A stretch of DNA of 64,000 nt from assembly GCA_019261985.1 (NCBI GenBank), contig JAFAQY010000084.1, positions 1 to 64,000 of the forward strand, in the 5' to 3' direction. The notes beneath the pieces are model-generated. The model saw nothing but the letters and a program-made list of their open reading frames with translations, ran no database searches and was not told the origin of the DNA. A program made the translations under genes and the position numbers. Shown piece by piece: positions 37,358 through 46,508 of the stretch. Position 1 is the stretch's first letter. The number at the start of each line of letters is the position of its first letter. This DNA comes from Bryobacterales bacterium. GTDB lineage: Bacteria > Acidobacteriota > Terriglobia > Bryobacterales > Bryobacteraceae.

Positions 37358-37512
37358 CAGCTTAAAAACCCGGCATCGAAGAGTTCAAGAGCAACGTTAC
37401 CGGAACCTGAATCCCGCGCGCTTGTGGCGGACAAAATGCCTGCGGGCTGGACATTGCCCTACTGGGTAACGGCGGAGTGTGGCTCTAGATCCAACCATCG
37501 GGGCCATCTACT

Positions 37513-39075
37513 TTGCCGGAACGCGCGCAACAAGCCCGCCCGGATGCCAACCTGTGGCTAGTTGCCGCCGCGGTTATGCTGCCCACATTCATGGAGGTGC
37601 TCGATACCTCCATCGCCTCGGTGGCGCTTCCGCACATCGCCGGAAGCTTTTCCGCCACGACGGATCAGGCCACTTGGGTGCTCACCAGTTATCTGGTGGC
37701 GAATGCCGTGATCCTGCCGGCCAGTAACTGGTTTTCGCTCCGTTTCGGCCGCCGGAACTTCTTGATCTTCTGCATCCTGGTTTTTACCGCCGCTTCTTTT
37801 TTGTGCGGCGCGGCGCTGAGCCTCGGCATGATCCTGTTTGCAAGGGCCGTGCAAGGCGCCGGCGGCGGAGCGCTGCAACCGCTCTCGCAAGCCATTCTGC
37901 TCGAAACCTTCCCCATCGAAAAGCGCGGATCCGCCATGGCGGCGTTCGGGTTGGGAGTGGTCGTCGCTCCGGTGCTGGGCCCGACATTAGGAGGCTGGTT
38001 GACCGATGAATATTCCTGGCGCTGGGCCTTCTATATCAACATTCCCATCGGAATCTTCGCGGTGTGGATGATCTCGATGTATGTCAAAGACCCGCCATAC
38101 ATCGCGCGGGCACGACCGGGGCCGTTCGACAGCATTGGACTGGGACTGCTCGCGGTTTGGCTCGGAGCGTTGCAGATCATTCTCGACAAAGGCCAGCAGG
38201 ACGACTGGTTGAACGCCGTTTGGGTCCGTTGGGCCATATTTATCCTGGCCGCGTCGTTGATTGCGTTCCTAATCCGCCAGTTCCGAGCCACGCATCCCAT
38301 CGTGGACCTCACGATTTTTCGCAACCGTAATTTCGCGGTCGGGGGGCTGCTGATTGCTCTTTTTGGAGCGGTGATCTATGGCATTATCGCCACCCTCCCG
38401 CTGTTCTATCAAACTGTGCTGGGATACACGGCCTGGAACGCTGGTTTAGCCGTGAGCCCGCGCGGCATAGGCGCGCTGTTGATGATGCCCATCGTCGGCA
38501 TTCTCAGCGCCAGACTCGATAACCGCTGGCTGATCATTTCCGGCTTTGCCCTTTTCGCTTTTTCGGCGATGTGGATGGGCCAGCTAACACTTGCCATTTC
38601 GCAATGGTCGCTAATCACTCCCATCATTTTGAGCGGCGCGGCCGCGGGGATGGTATTCGTGCCGTTGTCAACGCTGACCGTTGGGACGCTCAAAAACGAG
38701 CAGATCGGAAACGCGAGCGGACTCTATAATCTGCTCCGCAATGTAGGAGCGAGTATCGGGATTGCGGTGGTGAATACGCTGGTGGCTCGCCATCAGCAGA
38801 TCCACCGCGCGGAGCTCGCGCGTAATCTATACAACCGTCCGCTGGTGCGCCAATCTATCGATGCACTTCAGGCAACGATAGCGGCGCGCACCGGGACGCA
38901 ACAGGCGTCCTCGCGAGCCTATGCCCTCCTGAACCGCAGCTTGGATCAGCAGGCGACGATTTACGCATATGTAGACGTTCTGCGCTATATGGCGCTGATG
39001 TGCATCCTATGTTTACCGCTGGTACTGCTTTTCGTGAAGGTGAAGCCGAAGAATGGCGCCATTGCGGCGCATTAA
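37513..39075 (+). CDS. DHA2-family MFS multidrug exporter (EmrB/QacA-like)
   Basis: TTG 37513 is the only usable start that keeps the first membrane helix; a stop lies just upstream in frame. The 520 residues hold about 14 membrane helices. Motifs include LDTSIASVALPHIAGS (motif D1), the loop WFSLRFGRRNFL, and motif C in GLGVVVAPVLGPTLGGWL. Such pumps use the proton gradient to expel lipophilic drugs. No EmrA-type adaptor gene is adjacent. Confidence 0.92.
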   Translation: MPERAQQARPDANLWLVAAAVMLPTFMEVLDTSIASVALPHIAGSFSATTDQATWVLTSYLVANAVILPASNWFSLRFGRRNFLIFCILVFTAASFLCGAALSLGMILFARAVQGAGGGALQPLSQAILLETFPIEKRGSAMAAFGLGVVVAPVLGPTLGGWLTDEYSWRWAFYINIPIGIFAVWMISMYVKDPPYIARARPGPFDSIGLGLLAVWLGALQIILDKGQQDDWLNAVWVRWAIFILAASLIAFLIRQFRATHPIVDLTIFRNRNFAVGGLLIALFGAVIYGIIATLPLFYQTVLGYTAWNAGLAVSPRGIGALLMMPIVGILSARLDNRWLIISGFALFAFSAMWMGQLTLAISQWSLITPIILSGAAAGMVFVPLSTLTVGTLKNEQIGNASGLYNLLRNVGASIGIAVVNTLVARHQQIHRAELARNLYNRPLVRQSIDALQATIAARTGTQQASSRAYALLNRSLDQQATIYAYVDVLRYMALMCILCLPLVLLFVKVKPKNGAIAAH

Positions 39076-39092
39076 TTCAACATTGCCCAGAT

Positions 39093-39548
39093 CTATTTCG
39101 CGTCGAGCTTCACCACCAGATACGTGATCTGCTTGCCTGGGTCCAGTTTGAACAAATGCGGCTGCTTGGGTGGAATATGCAGCACATCGCCCGCGGATGT
39201 CTTTTTCGTTTCACCGCCGTTAATTGAGGCGCCCCGGATTTCGCCCGTTCCGGTGCTTTTGCCGTCGACCATCGTTCCGCCCACAACCACGTTGGCCTCG
39301 CCGGAAATGACGTACACAAAATCGGCCTGCGTCTCATGCGTTTCCGCCTGCCCCGTTCCTTCGCGATGAACGATCAGCACGGTGTGCCCTTCCAGATCCG
39401 GAAGACGCTCACTGGACGTGTGGTTTTGATCGACTTTTCCCTGTAACGTTTTTTCATAGTTCTTCAGCTCCGCGGGTGTCCAGACCAGGAATCCGGCCGG
39501 GCCCGCGGCAAACAAAGGAGCAGCGGCAAGCAGAATCAGGAGTTTCAT
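39093..39548 (-). CDS. Exported cupin-domain protein
   Basis: ATG 39548 gives 151 residues with a signal peptide (LLILLAAAPLFAA). The cupin half-motifs are seen as H-R-E-G-x-G-Q-A-E-T-H near residues 66-76 and P-P-K-Q-P-H-L-F-K near 130. The first motif is shifted from the classic G-x5-HxH, so a metal may be held weakly or not at all. Function unknown. It converges with the MFS gene. Confidence 0.75.
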   Translation of the reverse strand: MKLLILLAAAPLFAAGPAGFLVWTPAELKNYEKTLQGKVDQNHTSSERLPDLEGHTVLIVHREGTGQAETHETQADFVYVISGEANVVVGGTMVDGKSTGTGEIRGASINGGETKKTSAGDVLHIPPKQPHLFKLDPGKQITYLVVKLDAK

Positions 39549-39716
39549 GGCGGGAATTCTATCACGCGAGCGCACAGCCGAATAGTTCTGCGCACGTTTG
39601 GGATGAAACGGTTCGATAATTCGCCCCTTTCTCAGGGTATTCTGCGCCCGGTCATTGCCTGCCCGCGAATCGACTACCTAGCCTTAACGTCCAATTAAGT
39701 GGAGGGAGGAAAAACA

Positions 39717-40247
39717 ATGAAAATACCCCTTGCAGTTATGACAGCCCTGATGGCTGGCACTCTGGTTGCCCAAGCACCGAACCCTTCCGGTACCGGTCAG
39801 ACCGGCGGCGCGGATCAGAGTGGTTCGGCGCCGGCGCGCAGTCAAAGTCGTTCCACGGCAGCCCAAAGCCGTTCGGAGCGCCGGGCTAATTGGGTGGTTC
39901 AAGAGCTAACGAGAGAGCTGAACCTTACCCCCGATCAACAATCGCAGATTAGAGGCATCTTTGCGGACGCGCATAAAAATCAGCAAGCGCTGGAGCCGAA
40001 AATTCGGCAAGAGCACTTAGCCTTGAAGAGCGCTGTGAAGAGCGGCAACGACGCGGAAATCGATCGCATATTGGAATCGAATTCGCAGTTAAACACGCAG
40101 CTTCTATCCATGCACGTAAAGGCAATGGCTAAGGCTTACAAAGTTTTCACGCCCGAGCAACAAACCAAGTTCGATCAGATGGATCGTAACTGGTTTGGCC
40201 TTCGGGGTCATGCCGCGGGAAGTGAAAAACCGAGCGGCGGCGAATAA
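39717..40247 (+). CDS. Spy/CpxP-like periplasmic protein (LTxxQ type)
   Basis: ATG 39717, preceded by GGAGGGAGGA, gives 176 residues with a signal peptide (about 1-20), a polar linker of Gly, Ser, Gln and Arg, and a helical core with two LTxxQ-like motifs, LTPDQQSQI and FTPEQQTKF, spaced as in Spy/CpxP. These proteins bind unfolded envelope proteins or metals. A clear terminator follows, so it is probably transcribed alone. Confidence 0.82.
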   Translation: MKIPLAVMTALMAGTLVAQAPNPSGTGQTGGADQSGSAPARSQSRSTAAQSRSERRANWVVQELTRELNLTPDQQSQIRGIFADAHKNQQALEPKIRQEHLALKSAVKSGNDAEIDRILESNSQLNTQLLSMHVKAMAKAYKVFTPEQQTKFDQMDRNWFGLRGHAAGSEKPSGGE

Positions 40248-40282
40248 TTTCTCTTACGTTCATACGACCTAACCTCCTTTTT

Positions 40283-40319
40283 CCGGCGAGCGGAAAACCG
40301 CCCGCCGGTCTTTTTTTTT
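40283..40319 (+). terminator. Rho-independent terminator of the Spy-like gene
   Basis: An 11-bp stem with one A-C mismatch (40283-40293 pairing with 40298-40308), an AAAA loop and a T-rich tail (40309-40319) form a strong intrinsic terminator 35 bp after the stop. On the other strand there is no T-run, yet the hairpin lies just past the end of the respiratory operon. Confidence 0.9.
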
Positions 40320-41718
40320 AATGGGGGAGTTTACGGGTATCGAGGAAGGCCACAATCGCGGATGCCTCATCCGGTTTCAGGCTGCTGGCAAATGATGGCA
40401 TATTGAACGCGCCGTTTAGAATTCGCAGAGTGATCTGCTTCTCGGTGAGTTTATCGGCGACGTAGGTCAAGTCTGGACCGCGCTGCCCGCCGCTGCCGGC
40501 AATCGCGTGGCAGTATTGGCACCCTTTTTCAAAAAACAGGCGGGCGCCTTCGGCAATCTGCGGATCTGTGGCTTGTACTACATGGGCCGGCAATTGCGTT
40601 GCGCCGAAATCCGGCGACCACGGCGAGCGTTTACCCTGATACCAAAGAACTCCGACGGACATCGCGATAATAACCATGCTCGCCACGGCCCAGGGGCGGC
40701 GCGAGGGGGCGCGCTGCCCCTTATTGAATAGCAGCGGAAGGATAAGCAGGCAAAAGCCCGCTAAAACAGGGGCGCCGACAATCACGTAATTTTCAGTGCC
40801 CGGCGGCAGTTGCGCGAGCACCGCGAAATACCACAGCAGGTACCAATCGGGCCGCGGATAGGCTTCGATGATCGTCGGATCGGGTGGTTTTGTGAGTAGA
40901 GGAGGGCCGATTCGCCAGGCGAGCACCACAACGCACGCTACTACCGCGGCTCCGAACACAACATCCCTCCAGGCGGCGTCCGGCCAAAACGGCACGCCTT
41001 CGCGCCGCAGCATGTTTTCGTACCAGGAGCGGTAGGTTCTCGGGTCCACCGGGCGCGAAGAGTCCGGCAGTTCCGAAATGCCGTGCCGGAGCACTAGCGC
41101 AAGGTGCAGGCCCACCATCGCGAAAATCACCGCCGGTATAAAGAACACGTGATACGCGAAGAAGCGGCTTAGTGTCGCGCCACCGACCGTTTGCCCTCCC
41201 AGAATTAAGCGCGCCAGCCAAGCGCCGATTACCGGCACACGTCCGGCTTGTTCCGCGGCGACGATGGTCGACCAGACTCCGTTCTGGTCCCAGCGAAGCA
41301 GTTGTCCGGTAAAACCCATCAGGATCGTGAGTCCCAGCAGCACAACTCCTACAACCCAGTTCAACTCGCGCGGAAATTTATAGGAGCCGGTTAAAAAAGT
41401 GCGGATCATGTGGATGCCGACGAGCAGCACCATGGCGGAGGCTCCGAAGTAGTGCATCCCGCGAAGCAGGCGTCCGAGAAACGCCTCGTGCGTGATCCAC
41501 TGGAGCGATTCGTATGCTTGCCCGGCGCTGGGAACAAACGCAGTGGCCAACGCGATTCCGGTGAAAACCTGAATCAGGAACGCGAACAACGTCGCGCTCC
41601 CGAACACATATTTCCAACCCGTGCCCGGCGGCACCGGATGGTTCATGACTGGTCCGATGATTTTGGACGCATCCGTGCGGGCATCGAACCATTCCCAGGC
41701 TTTCCGCAGGAATCTCAT
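40318..41718 (-). CDS. Cytochrome b fused to a C-terminal cytochrome c (bc complex)
   Basis: This 466-residue protein has cytochrome b helices with the paired heme histidines H89/H189 and H103/H204, a quinol-site motif PDWY at 290-293 in place of PEWY, and a C-terminal heme c domain with CQYCH at 400-404 and a distal NMPSF methionine. It should accept electrons from quinol via the Rieske partner and pass them on through the attached heme c, replacing a separate cytochrome c1. PDWY is the form often seen in menaquinol users. It is the last gene of the operon. Confidence 0.92.
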   Translation of the reverse strand: MRFLRKAWEWFDARTDASKIIGPVMNHPVPPGTGWKYVFGSATLFAFLIQVFTGIALATAFVPSAGQAYESLQWITHEAFLGRLLRGMHYFGASAMVLLVGIHMIRTFLTGSYKFPRELNWVVGVVLLGLTILMGFTGQLLRWDQNGVWSTIVAAEQAGRVPVIGAWLARLILGGQTVGGATLSRFFAYHVFFIPAVIFAMVGLHLALVLRHGISELPDSSRPVDPRTYRSWYENMLRREGVPFWPDAAWRDVVFGAAVVACVVVLAWRIGPPLLTKPPDPTIIEAYPRPDWYLLWYFAVLAQLPPGTENYVIVGAPVLAGFCLLILPLLFNKGQRAPSRRPWAVASMVIIAMSVGVLWYQGKRSPWSPDFGATQLPAHVVQATDPQIAEGARLFFEKGCQYCHAIAGSGGQRGPDLTYVADKLTEKQITLRILNGAFNMPSFASSLKPDEASAIVAFLDTRKLPH

Positions 41719-41721
41719 GGC

Positions 41722-42216
41722 TCACGTGATGGGAGTGGGGCCGGTGAGAATTTCAACCTGGCCGTCGCGAACGCGCACCGGATAGCGAGTTAACGGCTTG
41801 GGCGGCGGTCCCGCCGCGACCGAGCCGTCGTTGTAGTAAACCCCGCCGTGACAGGGGCACATGAAAAGGTCGGCGTTCTCCAGCCATCGCACCGGACACC
41901 CGAGGTGTGTGCAGTTCACGGCGAATGCCACGAATTCACCCGACAGTTCCCGGCGCAGCCACGCAGCGGTTTGCGCCGTCACCCCGGCCCATGCAACCGA
42001 GGACGCGTCGGCAAACTTCACCTGGACCGTCGCGCCGTTTTTGAATTGCTCTACCGGACCCACGCTGCGCCAGGTCTTCGCCACGGCTTCAAACAGTGGC
42101 GCGAGCAGAAACCCCACCACGGGCACGCCGATCAATGCCGCGCCCACGCATCCAAGCCCGATGCTGATGCGGGCCAGCAGCTTCCGCCGGCCGGGAGACG
42201 GTACGGCATCGCTCAT
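41722..42216 (-). CDS. Rieske iron-sulfur protein
   Basis: This 164-residue protein has a twin-arginine-like N-terminus (GRRKLL) and one membrane anchor (about 15-40). The 2Fe-2S ligands are C102 and H104 in CTHLGC and C120 and H123 in CPCHGG, with C107 and C122 as the disulfide pair. It shuttles electrons from quinol to the cytochrome c domain. It overlaps the small membrane gene by 4 bp and leads the cytochrome b gene by 3 bp. Confidence 0.95.
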   Translation of the reverse strand: MSDAVPSPGRRKLLARISIGLGCVGAALIGVPVVGFLLAPLFEAVAKTWRSVGPVEQFKNGATVQVKFADASSVAWAGVTAQTAAWLRRELSGEFVAFAVNCTHLGCPVRWLENADLFMCPCHGGVYYNDGSVAAGPPPKPLTRYPVRVRDGQVEILTGPTPIT

Positions 42217-42425
42217 CTAAGCAGATCTCCAATCCAGCCTATTAGCGCAATCGCGCTAAATACACCGCCCACGATGGTGACCGCCATATTTGTGACCGGC
42301 CCGAGCAACATGATGGTCATCCCCAGCGCCAGCATCGCGGGCCAGTAGGTCGGGCTTGCCAGCCGTTCCGGCAATGCCCGGTTCCACCCTTCACGGAGTT
42401 CTTCGGGACGTTTTTCGTCTTCCAT
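42213..42425 (-). CDS. Small two-helix membrane protein of the oxidase operon
   Basis: ATG 42425 shares one base with the ctaG stop and the gene overlaps the Rieske start by 4 bp, so the 70-residue frame is clearly translated. Residues 1-27 are charged, then two hydrophobic segments (about 28-45 and 48-66) follow. It resembles the small subunit IV-type proteins of caa3 oxidases in size and place, but there is no diagnostic motif. Function unproved. Confidence 0.7.
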   Translation of the reverse strand: MEDEKRPEELREGWNRALPERLASPTYWPAMLALGMTIMLLGPVTNMAVTIVGGVFSAIALIGWIGDLLR

Positions 42426-43201
42426 CACGCCTCCGCGGACGCGCGATGCTCCTCGCCGTACCAGCGAGCGAACATGGCCATGATGGCAGTCAAATAAATG
42501 AGACAGCAAGGCACCCACATCAGCAGGCCGCCGATCTGCTGGTCCACTGCCGGAGATATCCCCCACTGCTCCCGAATGAGCGGCAGAATGCCATACGCGT
42601 CGTGCGAATGCGCGTAACCGCCGTAAACAGGTGGCGCGAAGGTGATGAATATCCCCATCACCGTACAAGCCAGACACGATGCGAACAGATACGCCGCCGC
42701 ATCCGGCACGGCCGGCAGACGCACAGGCGCCGGCCCGAGCACCGGCCACCAGTAGAGCGTACCGGCAATCAGCAGCGAAATTGGTTCGACGATATGCAGC
42801 ACTGGAGTCCGCATCGCAATATGAAAAACAGCCGGCACATGCCAAAATGCCATCGTTCCGATCCCCATAATCCACGCAACCCAGGGCTTGTGGGGCAGGT
42901 TGCCAAACCTGCGGCGGGTTGCCAACCCGCCTGGCCGCGCGCAGAGCAACAGCGCTGGCACAATCAAAAGCAACAATATATGCCTAGCCATATGACCGCT
43001 GAACAGGTATCCATCAGCCAGCACCCCGAACGGCGAAACAAACGCGAGCAAAATGAGCAAAACGCCCAGCACCCACAACAAAGCCCGCCGCCAATCGCGA
43101 AACCCCTCAGCCGTGAAATATGCGCCAGCAAGCGCACCGCACGCAAAAGTAATCCAGGTATTCCAATGCCACGCCGAAGCGAAAAATGCTCCTGTGCTCA
43201 T
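42425..43201 (-). CDS. ctaG: CtaG-type cytochrome c oxidase assembly membrane protein
   Basis: This 258-residue membrane protein has about seven helices and fits the caa3-type CtaG family, with G-H-M-A-R-H-I-L-L-L, W-H-V-P-A-V-F-H and the later G-G-L-L-M-W-V-P segments. It is expected to help insert copper or assemble the oxidase. Residues about 90-104 (GGLATRRRFGNLPH) are encoded by a double palindrome (42892-42932) in frame, in a loop between two helices. The start overlaps the coxC stop by 4 bp. Confidence 0.85.
   Translation of the reverse strand: MSTGAFFASAWHWNTWITFACGALAGAYFTAEGFRDWRRALLWVLGVLLILLAFVSPFGVLADGYLFSGHMARHILLLLIVPALLLCARPGGLATRRRFGNLPHKPWVAWIMGIGTMAFWHVPAVFHIAMRTPVLHIVEPISLLIAGTLYWWPVLGPAPVRLPAVPDAAAYLFASCLACTVMGIFITFAPPVYGGYAHSHDAYGILPLIREQWGISPAVDQQIGGLLMWVPCCLIYLTAIMAMFARWYGEEHRASAEA
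42892..42932. repeat. Double palindrome inside ctaG
   Basis: GCAGGTTGCCAAACCTGC followed by GGCGGGTTGCCAACCCGCC makes two adjacent hairpins with long stems and small loops. The design matches the intergenic elements in this window although the core differs. Length and frame keep ctaG open. Confidence 0.75.
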
Positions 43202-43758
43202 AACCAGACGGTCAGATAAATGAGGCTGAAGATAAAAATCCAGACTGCGTCGACGAAGTGCCAGTACATCGAAATCGCGGCGACACCCGATATTTCGCTT
43301 CGTCCGAAGCTACGCACGAACGCCATGATGAAAAGAGCGATCAAGGCGACCAACCCGCACACGACGTGAAAGCCATGAAAACCGGTCAGAGTGAAAAACG
43401 TCGCGGCGAAGAGATTCCGCTCCGGGACCACGGTCCGGGAGATCAAGCCCGCATACTCCAGGGCTTGACCGGCCATAAAAGCAGTCCCGAGTAGAATCGT
43501 GGCGCCCAACCATACCCGAAACGCAGTTGCCTGCGCCGATGCCAGGCGCCGCTCGGCCATCCACATCGTTCCGCTGCTCGCCAATAAGCAGACCGTAAAG
43601 ACCAGCGTCCTCGCGGGATCCAGGCTGTTTGCCGCATTCGGGCCGGTTACGGTCGCGCCCGAATAATAAATGTACGCGATTATCAAGAAAGCGAAAAAGA
43701 CCGCTTCGGATGCGATGAACACCGCGACCGCCAGTTTGGCGGTATCGAATCGTCTCAT
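43198..43758 (-). CDS. coxC: Cytochrome c oxidase subunit III
   Basis: ATG 43758 gives 186 residues and overlaps the coxA stop by 4 bp; an earlier start is possible but would lie in coxA. About five helices are visible, with the family pattern F-H-G-F-H-V-x-x-G near residue 130 and Y-W-H-F-V-D-x-V-W near 170. It stabilises the proton pathways of subunit I. Confidence 0.93.
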   Translation of the reverse strand: MRRFDTAKLAVAVFIASEAVFFAFLIIAYIYYSGATVTGPNAANSLDPARTLVFTVCLLASSGTMWMAERRLASAQATAFRVWLGATILLGTAFMAGQALEYAGLISRTVVPERNLFAATFFTLTGFHGFHVVCGLVALIALFIMAFVRSFGRSEISGVAAISMYWHFVDAVWIFIFSLIYLTVWL

Positions 43759-45404
43759 ACCTGTGATCTCTCGGGATGCGCCAGATCCCATAACGGCCTG
43801 CGCCCGCGCACCGGAGGGACCAGATCGAAATTGTGTTCAGGAGGCGGGGAAGTCGTCGCCCATTCGAGCGTCCAGGCGTTCCAAGGGTTATCTCCGGCGA
43901 TGGGGCCCGACCGCAGACTGCCGGCAATGTTGGCAAGCAGCACCACTACCGAGAGACCCAAGACAAAAGCTCCGATTGTCGAGATCATGTTCATAACCGC
44001 CCACCCGGGGCGATCGGGATAGGTATAAACGCGCCGCGGCATTCCATCGAGCCCCAAAATGTGCTGGACGAAGAAAGTCAGGTGGAAACCCACGAACATC
44101 AACCAAAAGTGCAGCCGCCCCCACGACTCGGAAAGCATGCGGCCGCTCATCTTCGGAAACCAATAGTAAATGCCTGCCATGACCGCAAATAGCGTTCCGC
44201 CGAAAAGTACGTAGTGCATGTGCGCGACGACGTAATAGCTGTCCGTGGTTTGCCAATCGAGGGGAAAGGCAGCGAACGTGACGCCCGTCAGTCCTCCGAT
44301 GGTGAACGAGAACAAAAACGCGAGCGCGAACAGCATGGACGTGGTGAGGCGAATCGATCCGCCCCACATGGTGGCGATCCAATTGAAGATCTTGACGCCG
44401 GTGGGAACCGCAATCAGCAGGCTGGACGCGCCGAAGGTGTAGTCCCACGGATGACCCAGCCCCACGACGAACATATGGTGCGCCCAAACGCCAAGGCTTA
44501 ACAGTGCGATGGCGACAGTTGACGCGGCCACAAATCCGTAACCGAATATGGGCTTGCGGGAGAATACCGGAACCACCTCCGAGATGATCCCGAATGCCGG
44601 CAAAACCATAATATAGACCTCGGGATGTCCAAATGACCAGAAGTAATGCTGCCACAAGACCGGATCTCCGCCGCCCAATTCATTGAAAAAGTGGGCGTTC
44701 AACTGGCGATCGATCAGCAGCATCGCCAGCGACGCGTTCAACGCCGGAAGCGCCGCGATGATCAGAAAAGAATTTACGAAAACCATCCAGACAAAAAGCG
44801 GAAGCCGGCGAAACGTCATCCCGTTCGTGCGCAGATTTACTATCGTCACGATCAGGTTAATGGCGGTCGCGATCGTGCCGGCGCCGATGCCGAGCAGCGA
44901 AAGCGCCCAATAGTCGACCCCGCTCCGCGTCGAGAAAGCTTTTCCGCTTAGCGGCGTGTAGCTGAACCAACCCGCATCCGGCGCGTGGCCGGAAAGGAAG
45001 CTCAAATACAGCAGAATTCCGCCAAACACAAATACCCAGAAGCTAAAAGCATTCAGCCGTGGCAGGGCCATATCGCGAGCGCCGATCATCAGCGGCGTGA
45101 AGTAATTCGCCAGGCCAAGCAGTAGGGGAACGACCACCAGGAAGATCATCGTCGTCCCATGCATCGTGAATACCTGGTTGTAAGCATCCGGACTGAGAAA
45201 TGTGTTGCCGGGCCAAGCGAGCTGAAGCCGCATCAGTAAAGCTTCCAGGCCTCCCACGACGAAGAAGATCAAGGTTGCGAACAGGTACATCAGCCCGATG
45301 CGTTTATGATCGACAGTTGTGACCCATTCAAGCCGCCGGCTCTGAAGTGCTGGATGAGCAGCCGTCCCCTCGATCAGACCAGGAGCGATCGGGACATCGC
45401 TCAT
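43755..45404 (-). CDS. coxA: Cytochrome c oxidase subunit I (heme-copper catalytic subunit)
   Basis: This 549-residue protein has 12 or more helices. Heme a and CuB histidines are seen in FTMHGTTMIF, the HPEVYIMVLPAFG segment with the crosslinked His-Tyr pair, HHMF, and the late V-A-H-M-H-Y-V-L pair. It reduces oxygen to water and pumps protons. Sequence details are of the A-type. It overlaps coxB by 4 bp. Confidence 0.97.
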   Translation of the reverse strand: MSDVPIAPGLIEGTAAHPALQSRRLEWVTTVDHKRIGLMYLFATLIFFVVGGLEALLMRLQLAWPGNTFLSPDAYNQVFTMHGTTMIFLVVVPLLLGLANYFTPLMIGARDMALPRLNAFSFWVFVFGGILLYLSFLSGHAPDAGWFSYTPLSGKAFSTRSGVDYWALSLLGIGAGTIATAINLIVTIVNLRTNGMTFRRLPLFVWMVFVNSFLIIAALPALNASLAMLLIDRQLNAHFFNELGGGDPVLWQHYFWSFGHPEVYIMVLPAFGIISEVVPVFSRKPIFGYGFVAASTVAIALLSLGVWAHHMFVVGLGHPWDYTFGASSLLIAVPTGVKIFNWIATMWGGSIRLTTSMLFALAFLFSFTIGGLTGVTFAAFPLDWQTTDSYYVVAHMHYVLFGGTLFAVMAGIYYWFPKMSGRMLSESWGRLHFWLMFVGFHLTFFVQHILGLDGMPRRVYTYPDRPGWAVMNMISTIGAFVLGLSVVVLLANIAGSLRSGPIAGDNPWNAWTLEWATTSPPPEHNFDLVPPVRGRRPLWDLAHPERSQV

Positions 45405-46324
45405 TGCAGCGTCTCCAAGAAAGCGGTCATTTGAGATAAATCCGTCTCGGAGAGCTTTAGATCGGGCATATACGAGCCCGGCTTGATCGCGTTTGGATCC
45501 CGAAGCCAGTCCTTAAGATTCGCGGGCGTGTTTTGGAGCCGTTCGCCGGCCAGCATCTGCCGGCTCGCCACGTGCGTAAGGTCCGGCGCAAACTGCTGCT
45601 GCGAATTGATCCCGCTAATGTTGTGGCAGTTCGCGCACGTAAGCTGAACGAAAAGCATCCGGCCTTGCTTCGCTTCCGTCGTCACCGGCTCTTCCGCGGG
45701 CGCGAACTGTTGCGCCAGCCATGACGCGTAGGAGTCCGCGTCCTGAGCGACCACGCGGAACAACATCCACGCGTGTTGCGTTCCGCAGTATTCCGCGCAT
45801 GCGCCAAAATATGCATCCGCGTGATCTGCCCGCAGCCAAATGAAATTCTGCCGGCCGGGCACGGCATCGATTTTCCGGGTCAACCGGGGCGCCCAGAAAT
45901 CGTGAATCACGTCGGCTGTATCCACTTCCAACAGAATCTCCCGTCCAACCGGAATATGCATTTCGTTCGCGGTAACGATATTCGCCGAGGGGTAACGGAA
46001 CTCCCACCACCACTGGTGGCCCGTGGCTACGATGTCGGGGGCGCGCCGGACGGGGCGGTCCACGGCGCGGGCGGTCACAATGCTGAGCGCGAATAGGACT
46101 GCGACCAATACCAGCGGGACGGCGGTCCAGGCAATCTCCAGCCTTTTGTTTCCGGTGCGCTGATCGGGCTCGCCGCCATCGCGCCGTCTGAAGCGCGCCA
46201 GGATGTAAGCGAGCGCGACGGTGACTACGGCCATGATAAACACGCAAATCCACATGGATGCTTTCCATAGCCATAGCAGCCAGGCTGCTTCGGGTGATGC
46301 GGGATCGAACACGCTGAGGTGCAT
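45401..46324 (-). CDS. coxB: Cytochrome c oxidase subunit II with fused cytochrome c (caa3 type)
   Basis: This 307-residue first gene of the operon has two membrane helices (about 15-45 and 65-88), the CuA domain with H141, C176, E178, C180, H184 and M187, and a C-terminal cytochrome c with CANCH at 230-234 and a YMPD methionine site. The fusion means electrons can arrive at the oxidase without a soluble cytochrome. The 184-bp upstream region must hold the operon promoter. Confidence 0.95.
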   Translation of the reverse strand: MHLSVFDPASPEAAWLLWLWKASMWICVFIMAVVTVALAYILARFRRRDGGEPDQRTGNKRLEIAWTAVPLVLVAVLFALSIVTARAVDRPVRRAPDIVATGHQWWWEFRYPSANIVTANEMHIPVGREILLEVDTADVIHDFWAPRLTRKIDAVPGRQNFIWLRADHADAYFGACAEYCGTQHAWMLFRVVAQDADSYASWLAQQFAPAEEPVTTEAKQGRMLFVQLTCANCHNISGINSQQQFAPDLTHVASRQMLAGERLQNTPANLKDWLRDPNAIKPGSYMPDLKLSETDLSQMTAFLETLQ

Positions 46325-46508
46325 TAAAAGCCCTGGGTTCAGGCCGGTCTTGGGTATGGGATTGCGTATCTCCCCAAAATAGAGCCGGGCGGACCGGTTA
46401 ACGTTTCGCCGCTGGGACTTGGCCGTTCAAGGGCATGGCCTGAGAAAGTGTCAGAGTAGACTGAGAGATATGGGGCGCAGTCCGAACTATGTACTTTGGA
46501 GGTAAGCA

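Noticed and set aside
37358-37512. Possible small gene or remnant between the M13 and MFS genes
   Set aside because: No frame has both a start and a recognisable sequence; treated as intergenic.
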